This document shows, piece after piece, positions 32,374 to 43,469 of a DNA stretch of 64,000 nt; positions within the stretch are counted from its first letter, which is position 1, and every line of letters starts with the position of its first letter. The stretch is from Stratiolaelaps scimitus (Eukaryota > Arthropoda > Arachnida > Mesostigmata > Laelapidae): NCBI GenBank assembly GCA_019614645.1, contig JABWDB010000018.1, positions 4,488,501 through 4,552,500 on the forward strand, read 5' to 3'. Both the position numbers and the translations under genes were made by a program. The notes under the pieces are model-generated. The model was given only the letters and a program-made list of their open reading frames with translations. It had not been told where the DNA came from and made no database searches.

Positions 32374-34260
32374 TTCGGAGTACAGAAACACTTCCGGGGC
32401 TGACGTCGCCTATAGGCAGATCTAGATCAAGCTTGTGACTAAAAAGCCCATACGCAAAGACCCACTGAATTACAACTTATCACTTGCTACCGACCAACCT
32501 GTTGAAGGACACCACAATCCACTATATCCGTATTATCCCATAGCAGGCTATGACATCGATGAATGGTGACTGCTGCTGTAATGATCAGAGCAGTAAGAAT
32601 CACGACAATTCCATGCTCCATTCCTCATGTTGTTTGTACGCGCCTTGAGATTTGGCCAGATCAATGTCAGCCGTGACGACGCCGGCCATATATATATATA
32701 TATATACGATATTTGATAAACACAGTAGTGCTATTTGAGGTGTTGAGTGAGCATAGTCACATCAGTCACTTTCAGCGATCGCGGACACCAATATGCGGTC
32801 AGCAGTATGAGTTTTCCATTTGTCCAACCTCGGTAGAGTTCGATCGCCTCCCGATAGTCTACGAATCGCTCACGAACTAATTGAATGCCTTTGACGGACT
32901 CGACAGTCGTTCAGCTGTTGCGTTCGAAATTGACACAGCCACACAAGCAGTCAACAATGGCTAAACTGAGTTAATCTCCACTTGAGCCTCTTTGGCATAG
33001 AATATCACACTAGGATAGTGGTTGGCGCGCCAGCACCAACCATCTAAGCAGCAGGCAGTCTTGACGTCTCACCCAAAGAGGTCATCATGAAAATAATAAA
33101 TTCGAACAGGACGTGTAAAAACAAAACAACAAAAAATATAAACAAAACAAGAAAAAAAAATATATATATTACATATATATTTACTGGCTGTCTCGTTTAT
33201 GGCAGCACGATTTTGCACTAGTGCGTCACTTCGACGCTCACTGAACAACTCGCCATTTGCCCGGCATCGTTGGCCTGATACGACCATATAATATTCGATA
33301 TGATTCTTGGAAATCCGCAGGCGGTAGCGATTCAAGACGAACGACGGCTATGGCGAACCCTATGGCGTTCTCTCGCTGCACTGATACTTTATAATCATGC
33401 TAATTTGTGCTACACTCTAGCGGTAGGTAGCAGCGCTCGCTAGTTCGAGACAAAACTTACACTGGCCAATGCGCGGATAGACCTTCCTTTCATCGGGTGG
33501 CCGCATTGCACAGCCTATTCTGTGGCCAAGCCGTTATTACGCTGTCGATCGCTTCTACCGGATATATTCTATTTGTTCAAGAGACGTTGGTCCATAGTTG
33601 CAGTGGCTTCAAGCTGACAGGTCTACAGTGGTTGTGAGGTTCTCCAACGGGTGGTGTAACACACAAGGCTGCAGGCCTCGGGGAACGGACAGGCAGGCGA
33701 CTGTCGTTCAACGGGTCGTTGGTGATTCCGCGGTCGCCCTAGTGGTGTGTGTGTGCTTGTTATGTTCAAAGAACGTGATAGTTAGATAGAGAGAGAAGAA
33801 CTAGAGAGAGGGGATATGGGTCGCTGTTGTTGTGCTAGCTAACCGTAGCCTGAACGGGCGCGTAAAGCCTTTACAGCGCCGTAGAAGGTTATATATGAAT
33901 CCTATATTCAGCAAAATCAAGTCCATCAAACGGAACAAAACGACAGTTCCGGATGGATATACAGAAGTCGTTGTAAGTTATGCAGGGTCTCTATGTATAT
34001 GCCAGTGTGCTGTAATGCCGGAAGGAACCGGATGGACAGTGGCTGACAGTGTTGCAATTTCTAGTTGAATTCTGCAGTATCAGGTTCGCGTAGCATTCTG
34101 CATTCGATGGGATTCAGAGGATAGAAGGTGGGATTGTTCGATACTGTCGTTCGAAAAGAACCGTCTGGGTAACATTAACATTATGAAGATCATTGGTGTG
34201 TGTCGACGAAGATCGTTCATTTATGGCGACAGTATCGAACAGTCAATCTTACCATACATA
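32374..34260. other. No supported gene
   Basis: Contains a TA run at 32690-32706 and A-rich sequence at about 33115-33180. A minus-strand stretch at 33190-33390 is open in two overlapping frames (RYRLRISKNHIEYYMVVSGQ in one, IGFAIAVVRLESLPPADF in the other) with a possible donor (CCA then GTAAAT). The ambiguity stops me calling it an exon. An inverted repeat TTGTTCGATACTGTCG recurs inverted at about 34227-34242. Confidence 0.35.
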
Positions 34261-34274
34261 ATTCACGTCAAGTA

Positions 34275-34456
34275 TAATATATATATATATATATAATAGT
34301 TATTTGGCAACACTTCGTTTATATATATATATAAACGAAGTGTTGCCATATAACTATTTACACATACACACATACATTTATATATATAAACTATATATAT
34401 ATATATATGTGGCTTCTATATAACTAATATTATATGTATATTTTATATAGAAGCCA
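34275..34456. repeat. AT-rich double hairpin region
   Basis: Two consecutive palindromes. GGCAACACTTCGTTTATATA and its inverse meet head to head at 34295-34358. GGCTTCTATATAA at 34411-34423 pairs with its inverse at 34445-34457. TA runs separate them. The single-copy arms (CAACACTTCG, GGCTTC) show that these are true inverted repeats and not just TA microsatellite. Confidence 0.75.
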
Positions 34457-34465
34457 TGTCGAAAT

Positions 34466-34510
34466 CAGCACCGTGAACGTTAAATGTTGGCTGTGAGTCA
34501 GCGCGGAAAG
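34466..34510 (+). repeat. Hairpin-tailed SINE-like repeat, copy 5 (tail)
   Basis: CAGCACCGTGAACGTTAAAT, then GTTGGCTGTGAGTCAGCGCG and GAAAG. Very close to copies at 41978-42036 and 43160-43205. It starts directly after the AT hairpin region. Confidence 0.7.
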
Positions 34511-34519
34511 TTCAAGTAT

Positions 34520-37500
34520 ATAATATGTATCAATGTACATCAAGTATAGTATACTTGTTCGAAGGATAGATTGTATTTATGATGGTGTTTGTTGTCATTA
34601 TTATTATTCGAAATAGTTAGTTGTATTTTTGATTGAGATGTAAGCCTCCCAAGGTAGCAATCGCTGGGGCCGGCTGCCTGAAGCCGAATGCTAATAGGCA
34701 AACTCGTAATCTCGAAACTAGTATAAGTGATGCGAGAGCCATTGATAGACAATATTGCTTATAGGAGATTGTTCGAATAATTAGCTTATAAGTAGCTTTA
34801 GTGCAGATAGTAATGACGCTTATCTGAATCGATATTCAGTTCGATTCAGGACAGCGTAGATGCTATTGCGGAAACGGAGAATCGTCTGGAATGATTTACC
34901 TTTTTGTTGACAGGATGACCCAGTTCCTCAAGGAACACCTCAAAGATCAACAACTCTCGATTATTGGACGTCGTGATACAATGAACTAGATATGTCTCAC
35001 TAAACCTGAAGAACCCACATCAACGATGTGTGCCCTGATTAATATATATTTTGTGTAGCCCTTCCAGCGCCGCCAAACATATCATATATATTCCACAAAT
35101 TTGTCAACCGTTTACCCACTATGGTTCGGTAAGTGGCTGACAACGTTGGAAACCGATCCCGAGACACTAATATAGTGAACAATTCCCAAGTCTATTTGAA
35201 ACGCCGGCCACTCGTGGTACAATTACGAGTTTAGCTATTGTTTGATACGCTGCCTTGCCGTTGGTTATCAATCAACCGAATCGCGTGCTCTGTACGACGA
35301 TTTGTATAATATTACACAATGGCAAATTCGGCGCGGACAAGCAGCATCCACACACAGAGAGAGAGAGAGAGGGGGGGGGGTCGTCTGGACGCCTAAACAC
35401 TTTCCTCGCAATTGAGGCCTCCGGCGAGCGAGTTGATAGAATAACAGAGCGTACGCAGACGCACAGGCTGAATAGCCCCCGCGTACTGAACACCCCCAAC
35501 CCCTCTCTGGCCACGTCCGCGGTGTTCCCAATGTCTGCGTCGTGTTGGCTGGAGCGTATGTATCATTAGCAGGGGCCAATAAATCTCCGTGGTACGACGG
35601 GCGTTGTCTCTCCTCTTCTACAAACCTCCCTCTCTCGCTTTCGTGTCTCGAAGACGTTTCCCTTCTCGCTGGGTTATGCGCGTCCGGCCGTCCTCGCCTG
35701 TTAGACCCCGGAGACGGGAAGTTGAAAGTGCTCAGCGGAAACATGAACAGGAGGCCGGCCCCATGCCTGTCTTCCTGCCTTGTCCCCGATCCACACTCCC
35801 GAGAGTGCGCAGAGTCAGAAAGCTCGCTACCACTCGCTGGTTAGCTGCTGCATACTCGTGCGCGAGATGAGGGGACCGTGCGGCAGGGTCCCGACAAGGA
35901 AAACAAGGGAAGACCCAACCGAGCGAGGAGGTTTCGCTGTGGAGGGGTGACCCCCATCGGGGGAGTGCAAAGTATGAGTGGCTAAGCTGGGGGAAAAGTA
36001 TGCCTCGAGACGAACGACGGAGAGTCGTCTTATGGCACTCGCAGCGGAGGCTGCGGCAGAGCCGGATCGGTGGCGTGGGCAGCGGTTTATATAGGCGGAA
36101 GCCTTCGGATCCCTCACGTTTGGCCGAGTCGAGTCGAGCCGAGCTGCGCGCGACGCGACGCCCATTTGATCCCTTTGACTTCGTCTTGGCCTCGGCTTCA
36201 GCCCTGACTTCGGCTGCCTCTCGTCTCGGCTAGCTATTGCAAAGCTGTGCGTACATCTATCGGGCTAGACCTCCCCGCTAGACGGCTGCAACCCATCCCC
36301 TCAACACGGCTGCAAATGGCGAATGACTTGGGTGTGTTGTATTTTCTCCTTCCGGGTACACTTAAGGCGCGTCTTTCACTCGCAACGGCCGCTGACGGAC
36401 TCGCGGTGAGGCCGCCTGCGGAGAGCCAAGCTACCACTTCTGCTGCTGCTGCCCTTACCGCCGCTACTAATAGTGAAGTGCTAGCTAGAGTTGGGACATT
36501 GATGGACAAGCCAGCATTTAGCGGAGCGAAGCGCGTGCCCACATTGACGTCCGCTTACTATGCACACTCAAACATGGCTTGCATAACTCTTAGAGCAAGT
36601 GTGTTTATATATATATGTATATGTATGTAGTGTGCGTATATTTTGCGTTTTCGATATCTGGTTATCCCGACGTGGTACCCACGCAAAAAAAAAATGTGTG
36701 TTTACAGAAGAGGCTAATTATATTCAAGGTGATTCAGCTTTAAAATTTAGCTAACCCTTGATTATGGCAGTCTCCTGATTTGCAAGATATACAAATTAGG
36801 TTATTGGTCAGCAGCAGTTATTGCAAGTAAGGGCCGGATATGTTCGTATGGGCTTGCGGGGTACACGTTTTTGCCAGCGATAATAGCCAACGCGTTAGAT
36901 TTACGTTCTATAATCCAACCCATGGTGGCGGGCCTCCGTGTGCGGGTATACTGCCTATACAAGATTGCTCACGAAAGCACGCCATGTACAGAATGCTTCC
37001 AAGTTCCCAAAATAGTACTCGAAAGGGCTGTACATTATACATTAACTCTGAGTACATACATTTAGCTACGATGTTTGTCACTTGCATAAAGTCTAGCCAA
37101 AGCTGTGTAAAGCGTAACCGAACAGTGCACTTTCATTGATCATGATTGTGCGCCCTTAAATACACCATAATAATAATACTAATAATAATATTAATAGATG
37201 TAGTAGGTCATTCCTGTTGCCAGGGGTCAAATCCTCCCAGTGTCAAATTGGTTGCTACAGTAATGAGGATAAAATGGTGAAATTATTACGCCCTCGCTCG
37301 ACTTTCCTCAACAAAGTTCCTGCAGTCCAACGAGTTGGTGAGCGCTGAGTCTAAAGCGTCGGCGATGGCAAGGCGGCGTATTATACTGCAATTATTTCAC
37401 CCACTATTCGTGTGGGCCAAACTCTCTCATATGACAGTATCTTGGTTTGTATCTTTCCGAATGAGGTTTAATGAACTCAAGACTCGTGCTGTGATCAAGC

Positions 37501-39150
37501 GCCTGATGCGTATTACACAGTTTGACACACATCTATGTATGAATACAAGACATTTCACATAATTATATGTTAATACTAGTATGTTAATACTTTTTGCCAG
37601 ATGTACACTTCAGCTTTGGCAAAAAGTATATCTGCTGATTATATGGTGAATCATCGGCGGGACTAACATCTTATTGCCTCCCGGGCCAAATCGAACTCAC
37701 TGCGACTTCAGTTCGAAGTCATCGAAAGTTCCCATCCTATTCCTCAGAGCGTCTGGTGGCAGCGAGCTTGGTTTCATCCGAGGTCATCAAAGAACAATTG
37801 GCCACAGGCCTTCCACAATATCTCCTCTAGCACACTAGGGGCAAAATGGACCAACTCCCCTTCTCTCTCTCTCTCGGAGTCGGCGAACTGCCATTCGGCA
37901 GAGCCGGGCCGCCCGCCGGCGCGCCAGCAGACACAGAGACATCGAGGAGTTGCAGCACCAGAGGCAGGAAATCCCATTTCCGGAGAGAGAGAGCGCGACA
38001 AGGGCTTCTTTTCGTTGTGCTCGATTTGAATGTCTTCATAAAACAGCGACGCCAACTGAACGAGACATACTTCGGCGTGAACTGTTTCGATGTCAGAATG
38101 ACGCTACAGATAATAGCGGGCGCGAGCCGACGCGGGCGAGGATCGATCTGGCGCATTTAGCGATCAGGGAGACGTTTGCATCGAGAGGTGTGCCGTGCAC
38201 ATTGAGGACATTCAAAAACACTCATGGCTGATACAGGGCGGCGGACAGGGCGCATGCTAACGAATGCCTGTATATTCCCCACGATTTCATAGCTGAGCAT
38301 GGAATTACGTCATTGCACTAATTCGAAGGGTTTGACCACGTCGATCTATTGTTAATTACGACGCAAATCCACATTATAACGTGATCGATAACATTTTGTA
38401 GTGATTCTATTTTTACACTACACGCAGTAGATATCTATTTCAATATTTTTCTTGTTGCTCGCATGGTGTCGGATTCATATATTTTACAGAACTCAACACC
38501 ACAATTTTCTGTGCTAGCTACGACATAGCACACGTGACAGCACCGCTGGCCCTGCTGGCCAAATTGGTGGCGAGGCGTCAGAAAAACAGGCGAACTCGCT
38601 CGATAATTCATTACCTCTTGGGGCGTTGTACTGTTCTTCGAAGAAAAGAACGAGATAGAACGTCTACCATCCATATGATTCCCATTTCTATTCTGGTGCC
38701 AAAAAGCTAACGAGTGTCACCCCAATGCGTCGGGCTGCCCGAGCCACGCGTCCTCATAGCCTATGGAAGGGTGTCTGTTTTGTTCGGCACAAAAATCGTT
38801 CGACCTTCGAACAGAGCTTCCATTTCTCATGCGGCATCGCCCGCCAAAATGTTTTTGTGTCACCATTGCTTTTGCTGCTGCGGCGTTAGGAAAAAAAAGA
38901 ATGCGCAAAAATCGCGCCCGGGGGACGTTCGGCGCCCTTTAGCGCTGGCAGTAATATTTTCAGTCATTATTATCTCTGGGGTGGGCGTCGCGATCGTCAA
39001 TAGGATGACCGTAACTTTAAATACCGACGGTAATGAGATGGCTGGCACGGTCGGCTCAATCGGATAAGGCGGTTTAAAGAACTTGCGTTATGTTGCGGGT
39101 GATGCGTGTGTCATAGAATAGAGCACGGTAGCGCGGTGGCCCTGATTGAA
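34520..39150. other. No supported gene
   Basis: Includes an (AG)n/poly-G tract at about 35355-35380 and GC/CpG-rich sequence at 35.5-36.5 kb that may be a promoter island. There is an (AAT)n run near 37168-37196 and a CT run at about 37860-37876. Frames in the CpG-rich patch overlap on both strands without a consistent exon structure. Confidence 0.35.
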
Positions 39151-39155
39151 ACGCT

Positions 39156-40119
39156 GGTAACCCAGAGTTTATTCCGTATCAGTTTCGCATTTTAATATGC
39201 TCGCAACTGAAGCGAGTCTCTGCTAGCGTGCGTAAGCAAAGCGACTAACCAAGGAGATGCATGTATCTCAAGGAGGGCATGTTTAGACGTTGCGTTTCGA
39301 CATGTATTGAAATCGAACCTGCATTTAATTTCGTATTTAATTTAAACATTGCCATGCGCGCGAAGTTACACGGGCGAGACTGTTCCTGTGCGATTTGGCG
39401 AATTTCTAATAAAAGTTGCTTGCGAACTCCCAACAATTTATTAGGTTCATGTACGTTCATGAACAATGTGAGTACTCTTTTTCTCAAATGCATGTTGTAG
39501 GTGGAAACTGTTCTCTTCTTAAGTCGTTCAAACCGACTCAATATCTACGCCGCGAAATCGTATCAGGTGCCTCCTGAACAGTGTTTCATTCCGGTACGTT
39601 GCGTGCTTCAAAGCTCTCCTGATTCCCTGGTTGACCCTGGTGCTGGTGATGGGAGATGCTGATGCTTAATTTATAAGCGACAGTAATCTGATGGCGCTTA
39701 TGGAGCAACTTATATAGCATATATACTTATATAGCTTATGGAGCAACTTATATATATCTATTTGAGGAAAAAGTACTCGATATGTTCATGAACATATATG
39801 AGCTTAATAAATAGTTGGAACATCGCAACCAGCTTTTATTAGAAATTCGTCAAATTGCACAGGACTTTTTGCGAGAGCGGAACAGACTTGCTCGTGTTCA
39901 TGATGTGCATAACTTCGCACGCGTGCTAAACTTTGGATACAAACGAAATTAAATGCAGGCTCGATTTTAATACATGTCGAAACGCAACGTCTAAACATGC
40001 TTTCCTTGAGATACATGCATCCCATTGGTTATTCGCTTTGCTTACGCACGCTAGTAAAGACTCGCTTCAGTTGCGAGCATATTTACGTGGAACTGATACG
40101 GAACGAACTCTGGGTTACC
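39156..40119. mobile_element. 964-bp foldback element with ~340-bp inverted arms
   Basis: The left arm (39156-39490) and right arm (39760-40119) are inverse copies at roughly 80% identity by eye. Both outer ends read GGTAACCCAGAGTT. Shared internal landmarks are TATGCTCGCAACTGAAGCGA, GCGTGCGTAAGCAAAGCGA, GATGCATGTATCTCAAGGA, and CATGTTTAGACGTTGCGTTT. The 269-bp spacer holds a partial tandem of GCTTATGGAGCAACTTATAT. The two antisense frames with CMYLKE/MFRRCVSTCI are translations of the same arm and not genes. No target-site duplication is evident. Confidence 0.8.
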
Positions 40120-41970
40120 ACACCTGTGTGTATTGTTGTCTAAAACATACCGTGTAGCCCGTTGTCGATACCGAGCTAGACGGTATCTATTTTTACTATT
40201 TTATTTGTATTCTTATTTACATGTTCAAGGCGGGGCACTAATCGACGCGGAATCACTAGTAAAAATATCCAGATATTGCGTGGAGGAATTACAATAACAA
40301 CCAAGACACGACCTGTACTTGCTGATGTTGTTCATCCCGCCCTAGGACGTCAGCAATTCAACTCATTGTTGAAACTAAATCAATACCAAGTGTAGTCCAC
40401 ACCTGAACCTCAAGCCTCTTGGCCCCGTCCCGTGCTCGATGTTCAAGCTGCTTCTTGTTGTGGTACATTGCTTGCTATTACTACGGGCATCTGTACGAAC
40501 CGCAACAGCGAAAAGCTCAAAAGTGGGAATCAATGAGTCCAAGCACTATCGTACTTGTTGGTTGCGGGTCGGAAGTCACTGACCCCCCGTTCGATCGAAA
40601 GACGACATCGTACGGGAGAGCCAGAGAAAGGTCGAAATGATAATGCGTTTCCTGCCTTCCGTATAGCGAATAGGCGACCCTTGTGTACTAAGAGCTATTC
40701 CGTGTCGTTCTTGCGGCTGCACGATTCAGACGGCAACTTCCTCCTGGAGAGCATCGATGCTCTATGCCTTCGCTTGCTTGAGCTCCGGCCCCTTTGTCTC
40801 AAAACTCATTCGTGATGTACCACCTTCGTTCTCGTTTGTGACGGGTCCTCATTGGCGGAAGCAGGCCACACAGCACCACTGCTGTTCGTCCGCAAATGCA
40901 CTATCTATCCGATGTATATGTACTGTGGACAACTGAAAAAAAAAGGGCCGCTGCCGCCCCAAAGGAATCGTCTGAAGCCGTCACTCGTGTCGTAAAGTTA
41001 CGCTCTATATATGTCCGTGGTGAAAATGTGTGCGATATGTGACATCCATGAATCCGGAGTCCATTGAATCACAATGGCTGATGGGGTCTCAGCTCGAAGT
41101 GACAATGCACGCGAAAGGTGACAAGAGGCAAAAATACGGAACTTGCTGATCATAACACCGCCACATCGGCGACATCACGCCACCATCGTGTTGTATCGTC
41201 AAAAACATAAGTTCTTTCGGCTGAACACGTCATCAGATCAGATCATCTTCCACGAAATTTGCAATTACCCTATCCCGTTTTCGAGAGATTAGTGGTTGTA
41301 CTGCTTCATAAAGTGCATGAGTGGACAAGCCTTTGATCTATGTCGATCCTCGCACACCTTAGTAAAGTGTTGGAAAAATATCGTTATTGTATAAATCGAA
41401 GTATGTACAAAGTACAGTTCCATTATTTATAAATATCAGCATTGGAACACGGGATGATGTTGGAACACGGAGAATTGAGATAGACGATGCCGCGTTAAGG
41501 GGTGCAGACATTCTGTGCGGAGACCCTGAACTATACTTAAGAAGGCAGTTATGACGAAAAAAGAGATTAGATCTAAACAAGCCTCTGATTGTGTTCCAAG
41601 CTTACGCGTCTGTCTTTTGACAATTAGCTTAATCTTCTTACAGCGATGCTATTTCGTCTATGATTCCAGCCAATCAAACACAATATTGTAACTAGTGGCG
41701 TTTGACGAATCGATTGTGGAGTCATACAGAGATCATTACTGAATCAAGCTATATTTAATCTATACCTAAACGATCGGCATCATTTCTACGCCCATGCATT
41801 TATACGTCTGATTTGTAAATCATACCTGCGTTCACATCAGAGCTCTGAGAACCCGGCCAATGTATGACGGTATGCGGAAACAATAAAGATTTCCGAGCAG
41901 CAAAGCATCCACGTTACTTAATTTCACAACTTAAATTCACCACAGCGCTGGATTTCCCACTTGGAAGGAT
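40120..41970. other. No supported gene
   Basis: No repeat or frame stands out. The short sequence GGCTGATGGGGTCTCAGCTC at about 41078-41097 may be a badly degraded hairpin tail of the SINE-like family. Confidence 0.4.
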
Positions 41971-41977
41971 TGCAAAG

Positions 41978-42036
41978 AGATTTTCCAGGCTGACTCTTAG
42001 CCAACATTTAACGTTCACGGTACTGCTTTTTTACCC
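41978..42036 (-). repeat. Hairpin-tailed SINE-like repeat, copy 6 (tail)
   Basis: On the minus strand: GCAGTACCGTGAACGTTAAA, TGTTGGCTAAGAGTCAGCCT, GGAAAA. It shares the GCAGTACC block with copy 4. A perfect 8-bp hairpin (ACCCAGGT/ACCTGGGT) at 42033-42053 adjoins its upstream side. Confidence 0.7.
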
Positions 42037-42070
42037 AGGTTTTTCACCTGGGTGACCCCTCAAATCCTTT

Positions 42071-42165
42071 GTATCTTCGGATACATATAGTAAAATCGGA
42101 ACGACACTGAGAAGATTAGCATGGCCCCTGCGCAAGGATGGACTAAGAACCGCTCCTAATATTTT
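42071..42165 (+). ncRNA. U6 spliceosomal snRNA-like sequence, probably a pseudogene
   Basis: The 5' end folds as GTATC-TTCG-GATAC, the place of the U6 5' stem-loop, though shorter than usual. ACATATAGTAAAATC and GGAACGACACTGAG follow, then GAAGATTAGCATGGCCCC and TGCGCAAGGATG match U6 essentially perfectly. In the ~58-nt core I count about four substitutions, one of which changes the ACAGAGA box to ACTGAGA. The 3' part after GGATG is diverged and shortened (GACTAAGAACCGCTCC instead of the usual ACACGC...CGTTCC), then ATATTTT. No TATA or PSE-like element is visible upstream. U6 acts in the spliceosome active site. The box change and 3' loss argue for a pseudogene. Confidence 0.8.
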
Positions 42166-43010
42166 GTATAGCAAATTACGTAATATCTCAAATTTCCATG
42201 CCATCATTTTCACCACCATCTAATAATTCCACCCCATTACTCATTGGAAGAAGCATGGATCTAATTTGAAGTTGAACCTGTTTAAATAGAATTGCTAATA
42301 ATTCGAATTTTGTATAAACAGCAATAACCTTATACATAGATTGATGTGAATTGCTTTTTCAACAAATTTAATCGGAAACACCTTTTTATTTATTGTGCTG
42401 CTTTTTCTTGCTAGTCTAGTAATCCTTTACTTATTTGATTATCGTGGACAGCTGACGTGGGAGGACTGTTCTCAGAACATGATGCAAACTAGAGTTCATC
42501 AACTGTTTGCTGTGTCACCACATCCACTTTTCTCAACTACGTCTTGCCTCGATCCGTGGTCAACGCGGACGGAAAGCCACGCGCCCACCTAAAAATCAAG
42601 CGAACATCATTTTGTTCTAGTGGGATTTCGTTGCCATTAGCTACTGGCTGGTACAGTAGAAACAATTACCTGAACAGATAAACACAACGTGTAATTTCAT
42701 TGCTAGTAATTGTTTTGCTAGACTTGAGCTGCTCAAGGGCACAGGTATCAGATCGCGATATTCAATAGAGAGAGAGTCTACGAAGTGCTACTTGCAGTTA
42801 AAGCCAATTATGAAAACTATCGCTATCCACTCTCGCGAGTGGATTACCTATTTAATCTGCACACTTGCATAGGAGGAAAATTGAGCTATTCTGACGAGAA
42901 AAATTTGCGCAATCAACGCTACAGCCGAAGGGCAATGGATGAGTCTATTTCCTTGCTGCTTGTTGTGTGTAATCCACGAGTGTAGGAAACCGCAGAGTTT
43001 CAGATGGATA
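42166..43010. other. No supported gene
   Basis: AT-rich, with short unconvincing frames only. Confidence 0.4.
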
Positions 43011-43018
43011 AGAGAGAC

Positions 43019-43205
43019 CCGGTGGCTTGGTGGTGCATTTGTGTGCGCCTTGCAATGGGAGGAGACGGACGTAGGTGTACGGGTTCGATCCCCACCGTTG
43101 CCCACATTTGCATTTAAAGGGGTTCTCCGCCTTATGAAGCCTTATGCCGAACGACGTTATGCCGCGGACTTTAAATGTTGGCTGTGAGTCAGCCACGAAA
43201 ATTTA
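43019..43205 (+). repeat. tRNA-derived SINE with hairpin tail, copy 7
   Basis: The head has an A-box-like TGGCTTGGTGG at about 43023 and a perfect B-box GGTTCGATCC at 43082-43091, followed by CCACCG, in tRNA-like arrangement. The body runs through TTTAAAGGGGTTCTCCGCC. The tail GGACTTTAAATGTTGGCTGT then GAGTCAGCCACGAAAA is the shared hairpin module. This is the copy that best joins a pol III promoter to the hairpin tail. It is repeat sequence, so protein frames crossing it are spurious. Confidence 0.65.
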
Positions 43206-43344
43206 CCTTAGCCGGATAAGAAAGAGCTTGGCAATGGAGTAGCAACGTACGCGTCGAATTACTGTCGCATGCAGCAGACGAAATGGTCGATAGTATGATT
43301 ATAATAGCTAAATGGTAACGAACGAATCAGAATGGCTGATTCGG

Positions 43345-43461
43345 GCCACAGGGCACAAGCGCGCAGGCTCTTTCCTCCTGCAACGCCTGTCCCTCGCCGC
43401 GCAGAGGGGTAATGCCATAGCCTTCCTCGGGACAATGTCGACCTCAAATGGAAATGGTTAA
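43345..43461 (+). mobile_element. Short 3' fragment of the REL retrotransposon family
   Basis: About 100 bp match the end of the 19.8-21.1 kb element at roughly 88% identity: GCAGGCTCTTTCCTCCTGCA, CGCCTGTCCCTCGCC, AATGCCATAGCCTTCCTCGG. The frame is kept: KRAGSFLLQRLSLAAQRGNA, then IAFLGTMSTS and TAA at 43459-43461. It ends without the proline run of the other copy. The 5' flank carries a 7-bp palindrome, CGAATCA/TGATTCG. It is a heavily truncated copy. Confidence 0.75.
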
Positions 43462-43469
43462 TTAAACAG

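Noticed and set aside
39245..39541. 98- and 79-codon frames on opposite strands, with a similar frame at 39804-40025
   Set aside because: All are translations of the inverted arms of the foldback element.
42848..43196. Three overlapping frames of 82-85 codons
   Set aside because: They cross the tRNA-derived SINE and its hairpin tail.
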